From positions 1 through 5,491 of the forward strand of contig JAQGII010000524.1 of NCBI GenBank assembly GCA_028291305.1: a DNA stretch of 5,491 nucleotides, read 5' to 3'. This document shows, piece after piece, positions 1 to 4,691 of this stretch. This stretch comes from Caulobacteraceae bacterium (GTDB lineage: Bacteria; Pseudomonadota; Alphaproteobacteria; Caulobacterales; Caulobacteraceae). Position numbers and translations under genes: made by a program. Positions within the stretch are counted from its first letter, which is position 1, and each line of letters starts with the position of its first letter. The notes below the pieces were generated by a model. The model searched no databases. It saw only the letters and a list, made by a program, of their open reading frames with translations, and was not told the DNA's origin.

Positions 1-25
1 CGCCCGAAAAAAATAAATCGTGAAA

Positions 26-56
26 CGCGTCAAGCTGTTACACCCGCGTCACGCTG
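26..56. repeat. 12-bp tandem direct repeat, possible operator
   Basis: The 12-mer CGCGTCAAGCTG (26-37) recurs as CGCGTCACGCTG (45-56) with 11 of 12 bases identical. The copies are 19 bp apart start to start, close to two helical turns. They flank the candidate -35 element and abut the candidate -10 of the following gene. The same stretch also has an imperfect inverted repeat (19-29 against 45-53, with a two-base bulge). The arrangement would suit a dimeric regulator, but no regulator is recognised; the repeats are seen, the operator role is inference. Confidence 0.4.
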
Positions 57-64
57 CCTACATC
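38..64 (+). promoter_or_regulatory. Candidate housekeeping sigma promoter
   Basis: CCTACATC (57-64) matches seven of eight positions of the Caulobacter housekeeping -10 consensus GCTANAWC. Twelve bases upstream, TTACACC (38-44) sits at the expected distance for a -35 (TTGACGS) but matches poorly, only at TT and the last base. Transcription would start near 70 and give a leader of about 35 nt. The good -10 and weak -35 would fit a regulated promoter. Low confidence, because it rests on consensus matching alone. Confidence 0.3.
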
Positions 65-105
65 TAACCCGGCTATCGCTGGGGACGACGATAGGAGCGC
101 CCGTC

Positions 106-336
106 ATGACCCGTATTATCGCCGTCAAGCCGGTTGGAGAAGGTTGGTCCGTGCAGGCCGACGCCTTCGACAGCGAGATGATGTTCCTGAGCGGCGCCAA
201 GGCGGAAGCCGCCGCCCGGCGTCTGGCCAAGACCCTGGCCAGAAACGGCGAGAGCTCCGAAATCCACATCTTCCTGCGCGACGGCGCCCTGGCGGGGCAA
301 TTCGCCGTTCGCGCCAACCTGGCCTTGACCGGCTGA
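106..336 (+). CDS. Small DUF2188-like hypothetical protein (76 aa)
   Basis: A 76-aa soluble protein of unknown function. The ATG has a good Shine-Dalgarno AGGAG at 93-97 with 8-nt spacing, which supports this start. The layout resembles DUF2188-type small proteins: an N-terminal strand ending in GEGWSV, a central alanine-rich helix (about residues 30-47, AKAEAAARRLAKTLARNG), and a C-terminal strand plus turn containing IHIFLRDGALAGQF. There is no signal peptide, membrane segment or cysteine, so it is probably cytoplasmic. It is the first gene of a same-strand run of three and lies 50 bp before the RNA methyltransferase. The family match is from general pattern, not a search; a lineage-specific hypothetical protein is the alternative. 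That it is a real gene is well supported by the RBS, codon use and compact alpha/beta pattern. Confidence 0.75.
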   Translation: MTRIIAVKPVGEGWSVQADAFDSEMMFLSGAKAEAAARRLAKTLARNGESSEIHIFLRDGALAGQFAVRANLALTG

Positions 337-345
337 GACCGGCCG

Positions 346-365
346 CCCGGCTTTCGCCCGCCGGG
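346..365 (+). other. Weak intergenic hairpin
   Basis: CCCGGC (346-351) can pair with GCCGGG (360-365) around an 8-nt loop, in the 50-bp gap between the small protein gene and the methyltransferase gene. No T-tract follows, so it is unlikely to be an efficient intrinsic terminator. It might attenuate or stabilise the upstream message. GC-rich DNA makes six-base pairings common by chance. Confidence 0.25.
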
Positions 366-386
366 ATCGTCGCCTAAGCTGGACGC

Positions 387-1187
387 TTGCTGGTTCCCAT
401 CCACAATCCCGACGATCCGCGTATCGAACCCTACCGCCAGGTTCGCGAGCGCGACCTCGTGGGCCGCCGCGGCGGGTTCATGGTCGAGGGCGAGGTGGTG
501 CTGGCCAAGGTCGTGGCCGGCGGTCGCCATGCCCTGGAGTCGCTGCTGCTGGACGAGAAGCGGGTGGTGGGGCTTCAGCCCATCCTCGACGGCCTCGCGC
601 CGTCGGTCCCGGTCTATACCGCGCCCCAGGCCGTGCTCGACGCCATCGTCGGCTTCCACATCCACCGGGGCATCCTGGCGGTGGGCCGGCGCGCCCCGGC
701 GCCCAGCGCGGCCGACCTGCTCGCCGGCTTGCCCGACCGGGCCCTGGCGCTGGTGCTGTTCGGCATCGGCAACCACGACAACATGGGCGGCCTGTTCCGC
801 AACGCCGCGGCGTTCGGGGCGGGGGCGGTGCTGCTCGGGCCCGATTGCTGCGACCCGCTGTATCGCAAGGCGATCCGGGTTTCGGTGGGGGCGGCCCTGA
901 CCACCCCGTTCGCCTGGTTCCAGCCCGGCGACGATCCCATCGCCCTGCTCCGCGCCGAGGGCTTCGAGCCCCTGGCCCTCAGCCCCGCCGGGTCCGAGCC
1001 GCTGCACCGGCTGGCGCGGCCGGCTCGCGCCGCCCTGATCCTGGGGGCCGAAGGCCCCGGCCTGCCGCCCGCGATCCTGGCGCGGGCGCGCACCGTCGCC
1101 ATCCCCATGGCGGGCGGCTTCGACTCCTTGAATGTGGCGGTCACCAGCGGCATCGTGCTGCATCACCTGGCGATCGCCGCGCCTTGA
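387..1187 (+). CDS. SpoU/TrmH-family RNA 2'-O-methyltransferase
   Basis: Predicted SPOUT-fold enzyme that transfers methyl from S-adenosylmethionine to a ribose 2'-OH of tRNA or rRNA; the exact target nucleotide cannot be told from sequence. The N-terminal part (about 1-100) resembles the substrate-binding domain of RlmB/TrmH relatives, with DPRIEPYRQVRERDL and FMVEGEVVL. The catalytic SpoU domain shows all three motifs: motif 1 N129-H-D-N132-M-G...R138, where N132 and R138 match the Asn/Arg pair of TrmH (Arg being catalytic); motif 2 LGAEGPGL (219-226); and motif 3 IPM...SLNV (239-250), which forms the knotted cofactor site. At 266 aa it is of normal length. The start is TTG: an in-frame TAA lies four codons upstream (375-377), and the next ATG (480) would delete conserved N-terminal residues. 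The Shine-Dalgarno is weak (GGA at 381-383), so translation may be modest or coupled to the upstream gene. Confidence 0.93.
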   Translation: MLVPIHNPDDPRIEPYRQVRERDLVGRRGGFMVEGEVVLAKVVAGGRHALESLLLDEKRVVGLQPILDGLAPSVPVYTAPQAVLDAIVGFHIHRGILAVGRRAPAPSAADLLAGLPDRALALVLFGIGNHDNMGGLFRNAAAFGAGAVLLGPDCCDPLYRKAIRVSVGAALTTPFAWFQPGDDPIALLRAEGFEPLALSPAGSEPLHRLARPARAALILGAEGPGLPPAILARARTVAIPMAGGFDSLNVAVTSGIVLHHLAIAAP

Positions 1188-1207
1188 AGCGCGCGGCTCG
1201 TCCGGCC

Positions 1208-1214
1208 GAGGAAG
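1208..1214 (+). promoter_or_regulatory. Ribosome binding site fixing a GTG start at 1219
   Basis: GAGGAAG lies four bases before the GTG at 1219, in the 31-bp gap after the methyltransferase stop. It supports the GTG start over an in-frame ATG at 1132 inside the upstream gene, which would add 29 residues unlike any signal peptide in front of a clear twin-arginine signal. Confidence 0.7.
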
Positions 1215-1218
1215 CGCC

Positions 1219-2067
1219 GTGGTCAGCCGCAGATCCTTCACCGCCGGCGCCGTCTCCCTGATCGCGGGGATGGGCGGCGGGCTGGCCGCCGCCCGCCCGC
1301 TCCTACGCTGGCCGGGCGGCGCGCGCGCCGCGGTCAGCCTGACCTACGACGACGGCCTGGACAGCCAGATCGACAACGCCGCGCCGGACCTGCAGGCGGC
1401 CGGCTTCAGGGCCACCTTCTTCCTGACGCGGCAGAACATGGAGGACCAACTGCCCCGCTGGCAGGCGGTCTGGCGGCTCGGCCACGAGGTGGGCAACCAC
1501 TCCGTCACCCACCCGTGCCAGCTGAGGCACTGCACCAGCGCCCGCTTCGGCGACGAGGAGATCGCGCCGATGGAAGCCTTCCTCGACGAACATTTCAGCC
1601 CCGACCGGTTCCGCAGCTACGCCTACCCCTGCGGTTTCATCGGTCTGGGCGAGGGCGAGGAGAGCCAGCGCATCGCCCGCTACGGGCGCGCCCTGCGCGG
1701 CCGCATCGCCGCGGCGCGGACGGTCAGCGGCCTGGCCAACGATCCGTCGCGGGTGGTCAGCGACCCCTTGCTGCTGCACGCCTACCAGCCGACCTACGCG
1801 GTGGACGATCCCCGCCGGGCCTTCCGTTACGTGCGCCGGACCCTGGCCGCCGGCGGCTGGGCGATCCTGGTGTTCCATGATGTGCTTGGCGTGCGCAAAG
1901 GCGAGGGCCAGACCAGCCAGGCGTCGCACCGGGCGATCCTGCGCTGGCTGTCGGATCAGCCCATCTGGTGCGCGCCGATGGGCGAGGTGTTCCAGTATAT
2001 CCAGGCGCGGCAAAGCCCGGCGCGGCCGGTGGCCGGCGGACAGCCGCAGCCCCGAGCGCGCGTCTAG
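1219..2067 (+). CDS. Tat-exported NodB-type polysaccharide deacetylase (CE4)
   Basis: Predicted metal-dependent enzyme removing N- or O-acetyl groups from an envelope or extracellular polysaccharide; the substrate is unknown. With the GTG start the protein has 282 aa and opens MVSRRSFTAG, an S-R-R-x-F twin-arginine motif, then a hydrophobic stretch (about 10-25) with AAA at 23-25 as a likely cleavage site. Export of the folded, metal-loaded enzyme to the periplasm is therefore expected. NodB motifs: TYDDG (42-46; D44 as base, D45 as metal ligand), HSVTH (H94 and H98, metal ligands), YAYPCG (134-139, the substrate-groove motif), and VFHD (218-221; H220 the late catalytic His). The Asp/Trp motif seen between these in many CE4 enzymes is not evident; an AARTVSG stretch (165-171) stands there. 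The proline/arginine-rich tail (about 265-282) is probably disordered. The gene lies 31 bp after the methyltransferase gene, likely in the same transcript. Confidence 0.9.
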   Translation: MVSRRSFTAGAVSLIAGMGGGLAAARPLLRWPGGARAAVSLTYDDGLDSQIDNAAPDLQAAGFRATFFLTRQNMEDQLPRWQAVWRLGHEVGNHSVTHPCQLRHCTSARFGDEEIAPMEAFLDEHFSPDRFRSYAYPCGFIGLGEGEESQRIARYGRALRGRIAAARTVSGLANDPSRVVSDPLLLHAYQPTYAVDDPRRAFRYVRRTLAAGGWAILVFHDVLGVRKGEGQTSQASHRAILRWLSDQPIWCAPMGEVFQYIQARQSPARPVAGGQPQPRARV

Positions 2068-2068
2068 A

Positions 2069-2108
2069 GCCTTTCCGGTTCAAATGGACTCATTCGAACC
2101 GGACAGGC
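2069..2108. repeat. 40-nt imperfect palindrome between convergent genes
   Basis: This inverted repeat begins two bases after the deacetylase TAG. GCCT (2069-2072) pairs with AGGC (2105-2108); after one mismatch TCCGGTTC (2074-2081) pairs with GAACCGGA (2096-2103); after another mismatch four more pairs close a GACT loop. That gives 16 Watson-Crick pairs over 40 nt. No T-tract follows on either strand, so it is not a textbook intrinsic terminator, but it could end or stabilise transcripts from both convergent genes. Its form resembles dispersed palindromic repeats of alphaproteobacterial intergenic regions, which is recall and not a search. A GANTC site (2087-2091), the CcrM methylation motif, lies at its centre. 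Confidence 0.7.
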
Positions 2109-2111
2109 GGA

Positions 2112-2138
2112 CGGGCGGCGAGGTTGCCCCGCCGCCCG
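2112..2138 (-). terminator. GC-rich hairpin after the urcA-like gene
   Basis: CGGGCGGCG (2112-2120) pairs perfectly with CGCCGCCCG (2130-2138) around a 9-nt loop, seven bases beyond the stop of the minus-strand small gene. The nine GC pairs make a very stable stem. No T-run follows on the minus strand, so it may be a U-less terminator, a pause site or an RNA-stabilising end. It could also act on plus-strand readthrough from the deacetylase. Confidence 0.5.
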
Positions 2139-2144
2139 CAACGG

Positions 2145-2378
2145 TTACTTGCTGTTCTTGACCTTGATCACCTGGTCCATCGCGTTGCGATAGGTTTCCG
2201 TCACGCAGGGTGCGTAATCCGAGACGGACACGTCCTGGCAGGCCAGCTTGGCGGCTTGGCTCACTTCGGTGCGGATGGTGGCGGAGTCTTTGCCGACGAG
2301 GCTGACCCGGAGGTCGGCGGCGTTGGCGGCGCCGGCGATGGCGGCGAAAGCGGAGATGGCGATGAGAGTGCGGATCAT
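2145..2378 (-). CDS. UrcA-like small secreted protein (77 aa)
   Basis: A short exported protein of unknown function. Residues 1-20 form a Sec signal peptide: a basic start (MIR), a hydrophobic core (LIAISAFAAIAGAA), and ANA before A21 as the cleavage site, leaving a mature chain of about 57 residues. The mature part opens with a strand (DLRVSL), then a helix ending AAKLAC (C47), a loop, and CVTETYRNAMDQV (C58). This two-cysteine pattern, 11 residues apart and likely a disulfide in the periplasm, matches the UrcA family of small alphaproteobacterial proteins, although it is shorter than typical members (about 100 aa). The gene converges with the deacetylase and diverges from the TonB receptor. 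The ATG is preceded by GGGA about 8-9 nt upstream; a much stronger AGGGAGGAG (2407-2415) lies too far away and falls within a hairpin. An in-frame CTG (2391-2393) could add five residues. Family assignment is moderate; the coding call is good. Confidence 0.8.
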   Translation of the reverse strand: MIRTLIAISAFAAIAGAANAADLRVSLVGKDSATIRTEVSQAAKLACQDVSVSDYAPCVTETYRNAMDQVIKVKNSK

Positions 2379-2381
2379 TTT

Positions 2382-2411
2382 AGGAGTTCCCAGCTAGCTG
2401 TGAAAACTCCT
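2382..2411 (-). promoter_or_regulatory. Leader hairpin pairing the strong Shine-Dalgarno of the urcA-like gene
   Basis: On the minus strand AGGAGTT (2411-2405) pairs with AACTCCT (2388-2382). The stem can continue through two G-U pairs, one C-G and one A-U, giving about 11 pairs and an 8-nt loop, and it ends three bases before the ATG (2378). The 5' arm contains most of a strong Shine-Dalgarno, AGGGAGGAG (2407-2415). An alternative inner fold uses the perfect palindrome CAGCTAGCTG (2391-2400). Folding would hide the Shine-Dalgarno and crowd the start codon. The pairing is seen; a regulatory role is inferred. Confidence 0.45.
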
Positions 2412-2471
2412 CCCTAGAGAGACGCTTCTACAGAGCGCCTAAGCCTCACTATGGGCCAAAACCCGACGCGA

Positions 2472-2548
2472 CGGTACCGGATACCGAGTTGATGGGTCAC
2501 TTTATGCTGCACTGCCGCATTTGAGGCACACCTTGCTGCGGCGCCGCA
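2472..2548. other. Divergent intergenic region with palindromes
   Basis: The gap between the divergent urcA-like and receptor genes contains CGGTACCG (2472-2479, palindromic), with CGGTA repeated inverted as TACCG (2482-2486), and the 12-bp perfect palindrome TGCGGCGCCGCA (2537-2548). The region is less GC-rich than the genes and should hold both promoters, but I find no convincing -35/-10 pair on either strand. TTGATG (2489-2494) is a possible -35 without a suitable -10. No recognisable Fur box or B12 riboswitch is visible. Function of the palindromes is unknown. Confidence 0.35.
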
Positions 2549-2618
2549 ATCTTGGGCGAAAACGCCGCCTGAGGGGCATTGCGAACGCCGCCGTGCAGAG
2601 GCTAGTAGGCGCGATCAA

Positions 2619-2640
2619 GGGCCCCGACAGGGTTGGGCCC
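2619..2640 (+). promoter_or_regulatory. GGGCCC hairpin just before the receptor RBS
   Basis: Two copies of GGGCCC (2619-2624 and 2635-2640) can form a six-pair GC stem around a 10-nt loop, ending two bases before the receptor's Shine-Dalgarno (2643-2648). Each copy is itself palindromic, so intramolecular folding or protein binding is possible. The position could influence translation initiation; there is no direct evidence of regulation. Confidence 0.35.
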
Positions 2641-2642
2641 AC

Positions 2643-2648
2643 GGGGAG
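2643..2648 (+). promoter_or_regulatory. Ribosome binding site of the TonB-dependent receptor
   Basis: GGGGAG precedes the tandem start ATGATG at 2655 and 2658 by 6 and 9 nt. Either ATG is acceptable. The site matters because it supports translation starting here even though no signal peptide follows. Confidence 0.6.
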
Positions 2649-2654
2649 CGGGAC

Positions 2655-4661
2655 ATGATGGCGACCGATTCGCCGCCGGCGGTGGACACAGTGGTGGTCA
2701 ATGCGGCGCGGCTGCCGACCTCGCCGGCCGACGCGGCCTTCTCGATCGTCAACATCGATCCGCAGGCGTTGCAGACGCTGCCGCGCGTGGACGACATCAT
2801 CAAGACCTCGCCGGGGGTGTCGCTGTTCCGCCGCGGCTCCAGCGCCGGCGCCAATCCCACCACCCAGGGCGTGTCCCTGCGCTCGATCGCGCCGTCCGGC
2901 GCCGGACGGGCCCTGGTCACCCTGGACGGGGTGCCGCAGAACGATCCGTTCGGCAACTGGGTGATCTGGACCAGCCTGACGCCGGAATCGCTGGCGGGCG
3001 CCTCGGTCGTGCGCGGGGCCGGGGCGGGGGCCTACGGCGCCGGGGCCCTGACCGGCGTGGTGGCGCTCGACGAGAAGTCGGCGGTGACGGGGGGCCTGAT
3101 CGGCGACCTGTCGGGCAGCGACCTGGGCGCCCGGCGCGCGTCCCTGGCCGCCTCGCACAAGGTCGGCGAGGTGCAGCTGTTCGCCGCCGCCGCCAGCGAG
3201 CAGGGCGACCACTGGATCCCGGTGCGCGCCAGGCCCGGCCGGGGCGACGCCGAGCTGTCGGTCGAGGACTGGACCGCTTCGGGCAAGGCGGTGGTTGACC
3301 TCGGCCCCGCCGCCCTGGCGGCGCACGTCGGCGCCTACCGCGAGGCGCGCGGGTCCGGCCTGGTGGGCTCCAACTCCGCCTCCAAGGGCCAGGACGCCAG
3401 CCTGACCCTGGCCGCCCAGCCGGACGCCCACACATTGGGCTGGAAGGTGCAGGCCTGGGTGCGCCGCAGCGACCTGTACAATTCCTCCGCCGCGATCTCC
3501 GCCGACCGCAACACCGCCACCCCCGCCAATGTGCAGTACAAGACCCCCGCCACCGGCTGGGGGGCCAACGCCGCCGTGCGCAGGATGGGCGACTGGGGCA
3601 GCCTGGAGGCCGGCTTCGACATGCGCGCGGCCAGCGGCGAGGAGAGCGAGAAGACCTCGTTCGTCAATGGCGCCTTCACCAGGGGCCGCGTGGCCGGCGG
3701 CGATACCCTGATCTACGGCGCCTATGCCGAGGGCGCCTGGCGCAGCGGGGGGTGGCTCCTGACCGGCGGCGCCCGGATCGACCGGTGGAGCACCACCCAC
3801 GGCCACCGCATCGAGACCCTGCTGTCCACCGGCGCGGTGACCCTGAACCCGGTGATCGCCGACCGGAGCGGGTCGGTGCCGACCGCGCGGGCCGGTCTGC
3901 GCCGCGACTTCGGCGGCCTCTATGTGCGGGCCGCCGGCTACGCCGGCTTCCGCGCGCCGAGCCTGAACGAGCTCTACCGGCCGTTCCGGGTGGGCAACAA
4001 CATCACCGAGGCCAACGAGAACCTGAAGCCCGAGAAGCTCTACGGCGGCGAGCTGGCGGTGGGCGCCGACGCCGGCCCCCTGACCTGGAGCGCCACCGGC
4101 TTCGTCAACCAGCTCAAGGACCCGATCACCAACGTCACCCAGGGCGTCGGTCCGGCGACCTTCCCGCGCGCCGGCTTCGTGCCGGCCGGCGGCATCTTCT
4201 ACCAGCGCCAGAACGCCGGGGCGATCAACGCCGCCGGGGTCGAGGCCGACGCCCGCTACCAGCCGATCCCGCCGCTGGAGCTGCGCCTGTCGGGCGCCTA
4301 CACCGACGCCAAGGTCGACGGCCGCTCGGTCGCCCCGCAGCTCACCGGCAAGCGTCCCGCCCAGACCCCCAAGGTGGTCATCACCGGCGGGGCGCACTGG
4401 AGCGCCACCGCCAAGCTCGGCTTCAACGCCGACGTGCGCTACGAGGGATCGCGGTTCGAGGACGACCTCAACACCCTGACCCTGCGCGCCGCGGCCGGGG
4501 TCGACGCCCGCGTGTCGTACCAGATCACGCGCGACTGGGGCGTCTACCTCGCCGCCGAGAACCTGACCGACGCCGCCATCGAGACCGGCCAGACCGCCGA
4601 CCACGTCAAGAGCTACGACGCCCCGCGCGTGATCCGCATCGGGGTGCGGTTCAGGGAGTAG
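2655..4661 (+). CDS. TonB-dependent outer-membrane receptor lacking an encoded signal peptide
   Basis: Predicted 22-strand outer-membrane barrel with a plug, importing a scarce ligand with TonB-ExbB-ExbD energy. The ligand is unknown; the size (668 aa) is nearer BtuB/siderophore receptors than large carbohydrate receptors. A TonB box, VDTVVVNA, lies at 10-17. The plug (about 24-140) has LPRVDDIIKTSPGVS, QGVSLRSIAPSGAGRALVTLDGV-type segments and the GAYGAGALTGVV element (126-136). The barrel follows, with the family-typical segment APSLNELYR...NENLKPEK (about 434-460) and ENLTD near the end (635-639). The last strand ends VRFRE instead of stopping at the usual aromatic residue. Oddly, only nine residues precede the TonB box. 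The frame is open upstream to a TGA at 2490-2492 but has no ATG, GTG or TTG, and none of the three frames there encodes a hydrophobic signal. It may be a mis-sorted or decayed copy, a 5' rearrangement, or a sequence error. Ends 30 bp from the convergent hydrolase gene. Confidence 0.92.
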   Translation: MMATDSPPAVDTVVVNAARLPTSPADAAFSIVNIDPQALQTLPRVDDIIKTSPGVSLFRRGSSAGANPTTQGVSLRSIAPSGAGRALVTLDGVPQNDPFGNWVIWTSLTPESLAGASVVRGAGAGAYGAGALTGVVALDEKSAVTGGLIGDLSGSDLGARRASLAASHKVGEVQLFAAAASEQGDHWIPVRARPGRGDAELSVEDWTASGKAVVDLGPAALAAHVGAYREARGSGLVGSNSASKGQDASLTLAAQPDAHTLGWKVQAWVRRSDLYNSSAAISADRNTATPANVQYKTPATGWGANAAVRRMGDWGSLEAGFDMRAASGEESEKTSFVNGAFTRGRVAGGDTLIYGAYAEGAWRSGGWLLTGGARIDRWSTTHGHRIETLLSTGAVTLNPVIADRSGSVPTARAGLRRDFGGLYVRAAGYAGFRAPSLNELYRPFRVGNNITEANENLKPEKLYGGELAVGADAGPLTWSATGFVNQLKDPITNVTQGVGPATFPRAGFVPAGGIFYQRQNAGAINAAGVEADARYQPIPPLELRLSGAYTDAKVDGRSVAPQLTGKRPAQTPKVVITGGAHWSATAKLGFNADVRYEGSRFEDDLNTLTLRAAAGVDARVSYQITRDWGVYLAAENLTDAAIETGQTADHVKSYDAPRVIRIGVRFRE

Positions 4662-4667
4662 GCTCCC
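4654..4667. terminator. Small hairpin over the receptor stop codon
   Basis: GGGAG (4654-4658) pairs with CTCCC (4663-4667) around a TAGG loop that includes the receptor TAG. With CCGGC (4667-4671) and GCCGG (4687-4691) it is the only structure in the 30-bp convergent gap. There is no T-tract on either strand, so any terminator function is weak inference. Confidence 0.25.
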
Positions 4668-4691
4668 CGGCGTCCAGGCGACCAGGGCCGG

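Noticed and set aside
7..17. A-rich tract as a minus-strand terminator U-run
   Set aside because: No convincing GC stem lies immediately before it on the minus strand, and the window edge hides any gene it would serve.
1132..1218. Upstream ATG as start of the deacetylase
   Set aside because: It would overlap the methyltransferase gene and add 29 residues ahead of a clear Tat signal; the GTG at 1219 has a GAGGAAG RBS.
30..1241. Long minus-strand open frame (403 codons) opposite the small protein and methyltransferase genes
   Set aside because: Its product is a low-complexity Arg/Gly/Ala/Gln-rich chain typical of the antisense of GC-rich genes, with no domain; the plus strand here has clear SpoU motifs.
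2068..2144. Classical rho-independent terminators
   Set aside because: Both hairpins are strong, but neither is followed by a T-rich tract on either strand.
2502..4604. Long minus-strand open frame (700 codons) opposite the TonB receptor
   Set aside because: The translation is Gly/Ala/Arg/His-rich without recognisable motifs and is an antisense shadow of the receptor, whose plug and barrel motifs are clear.
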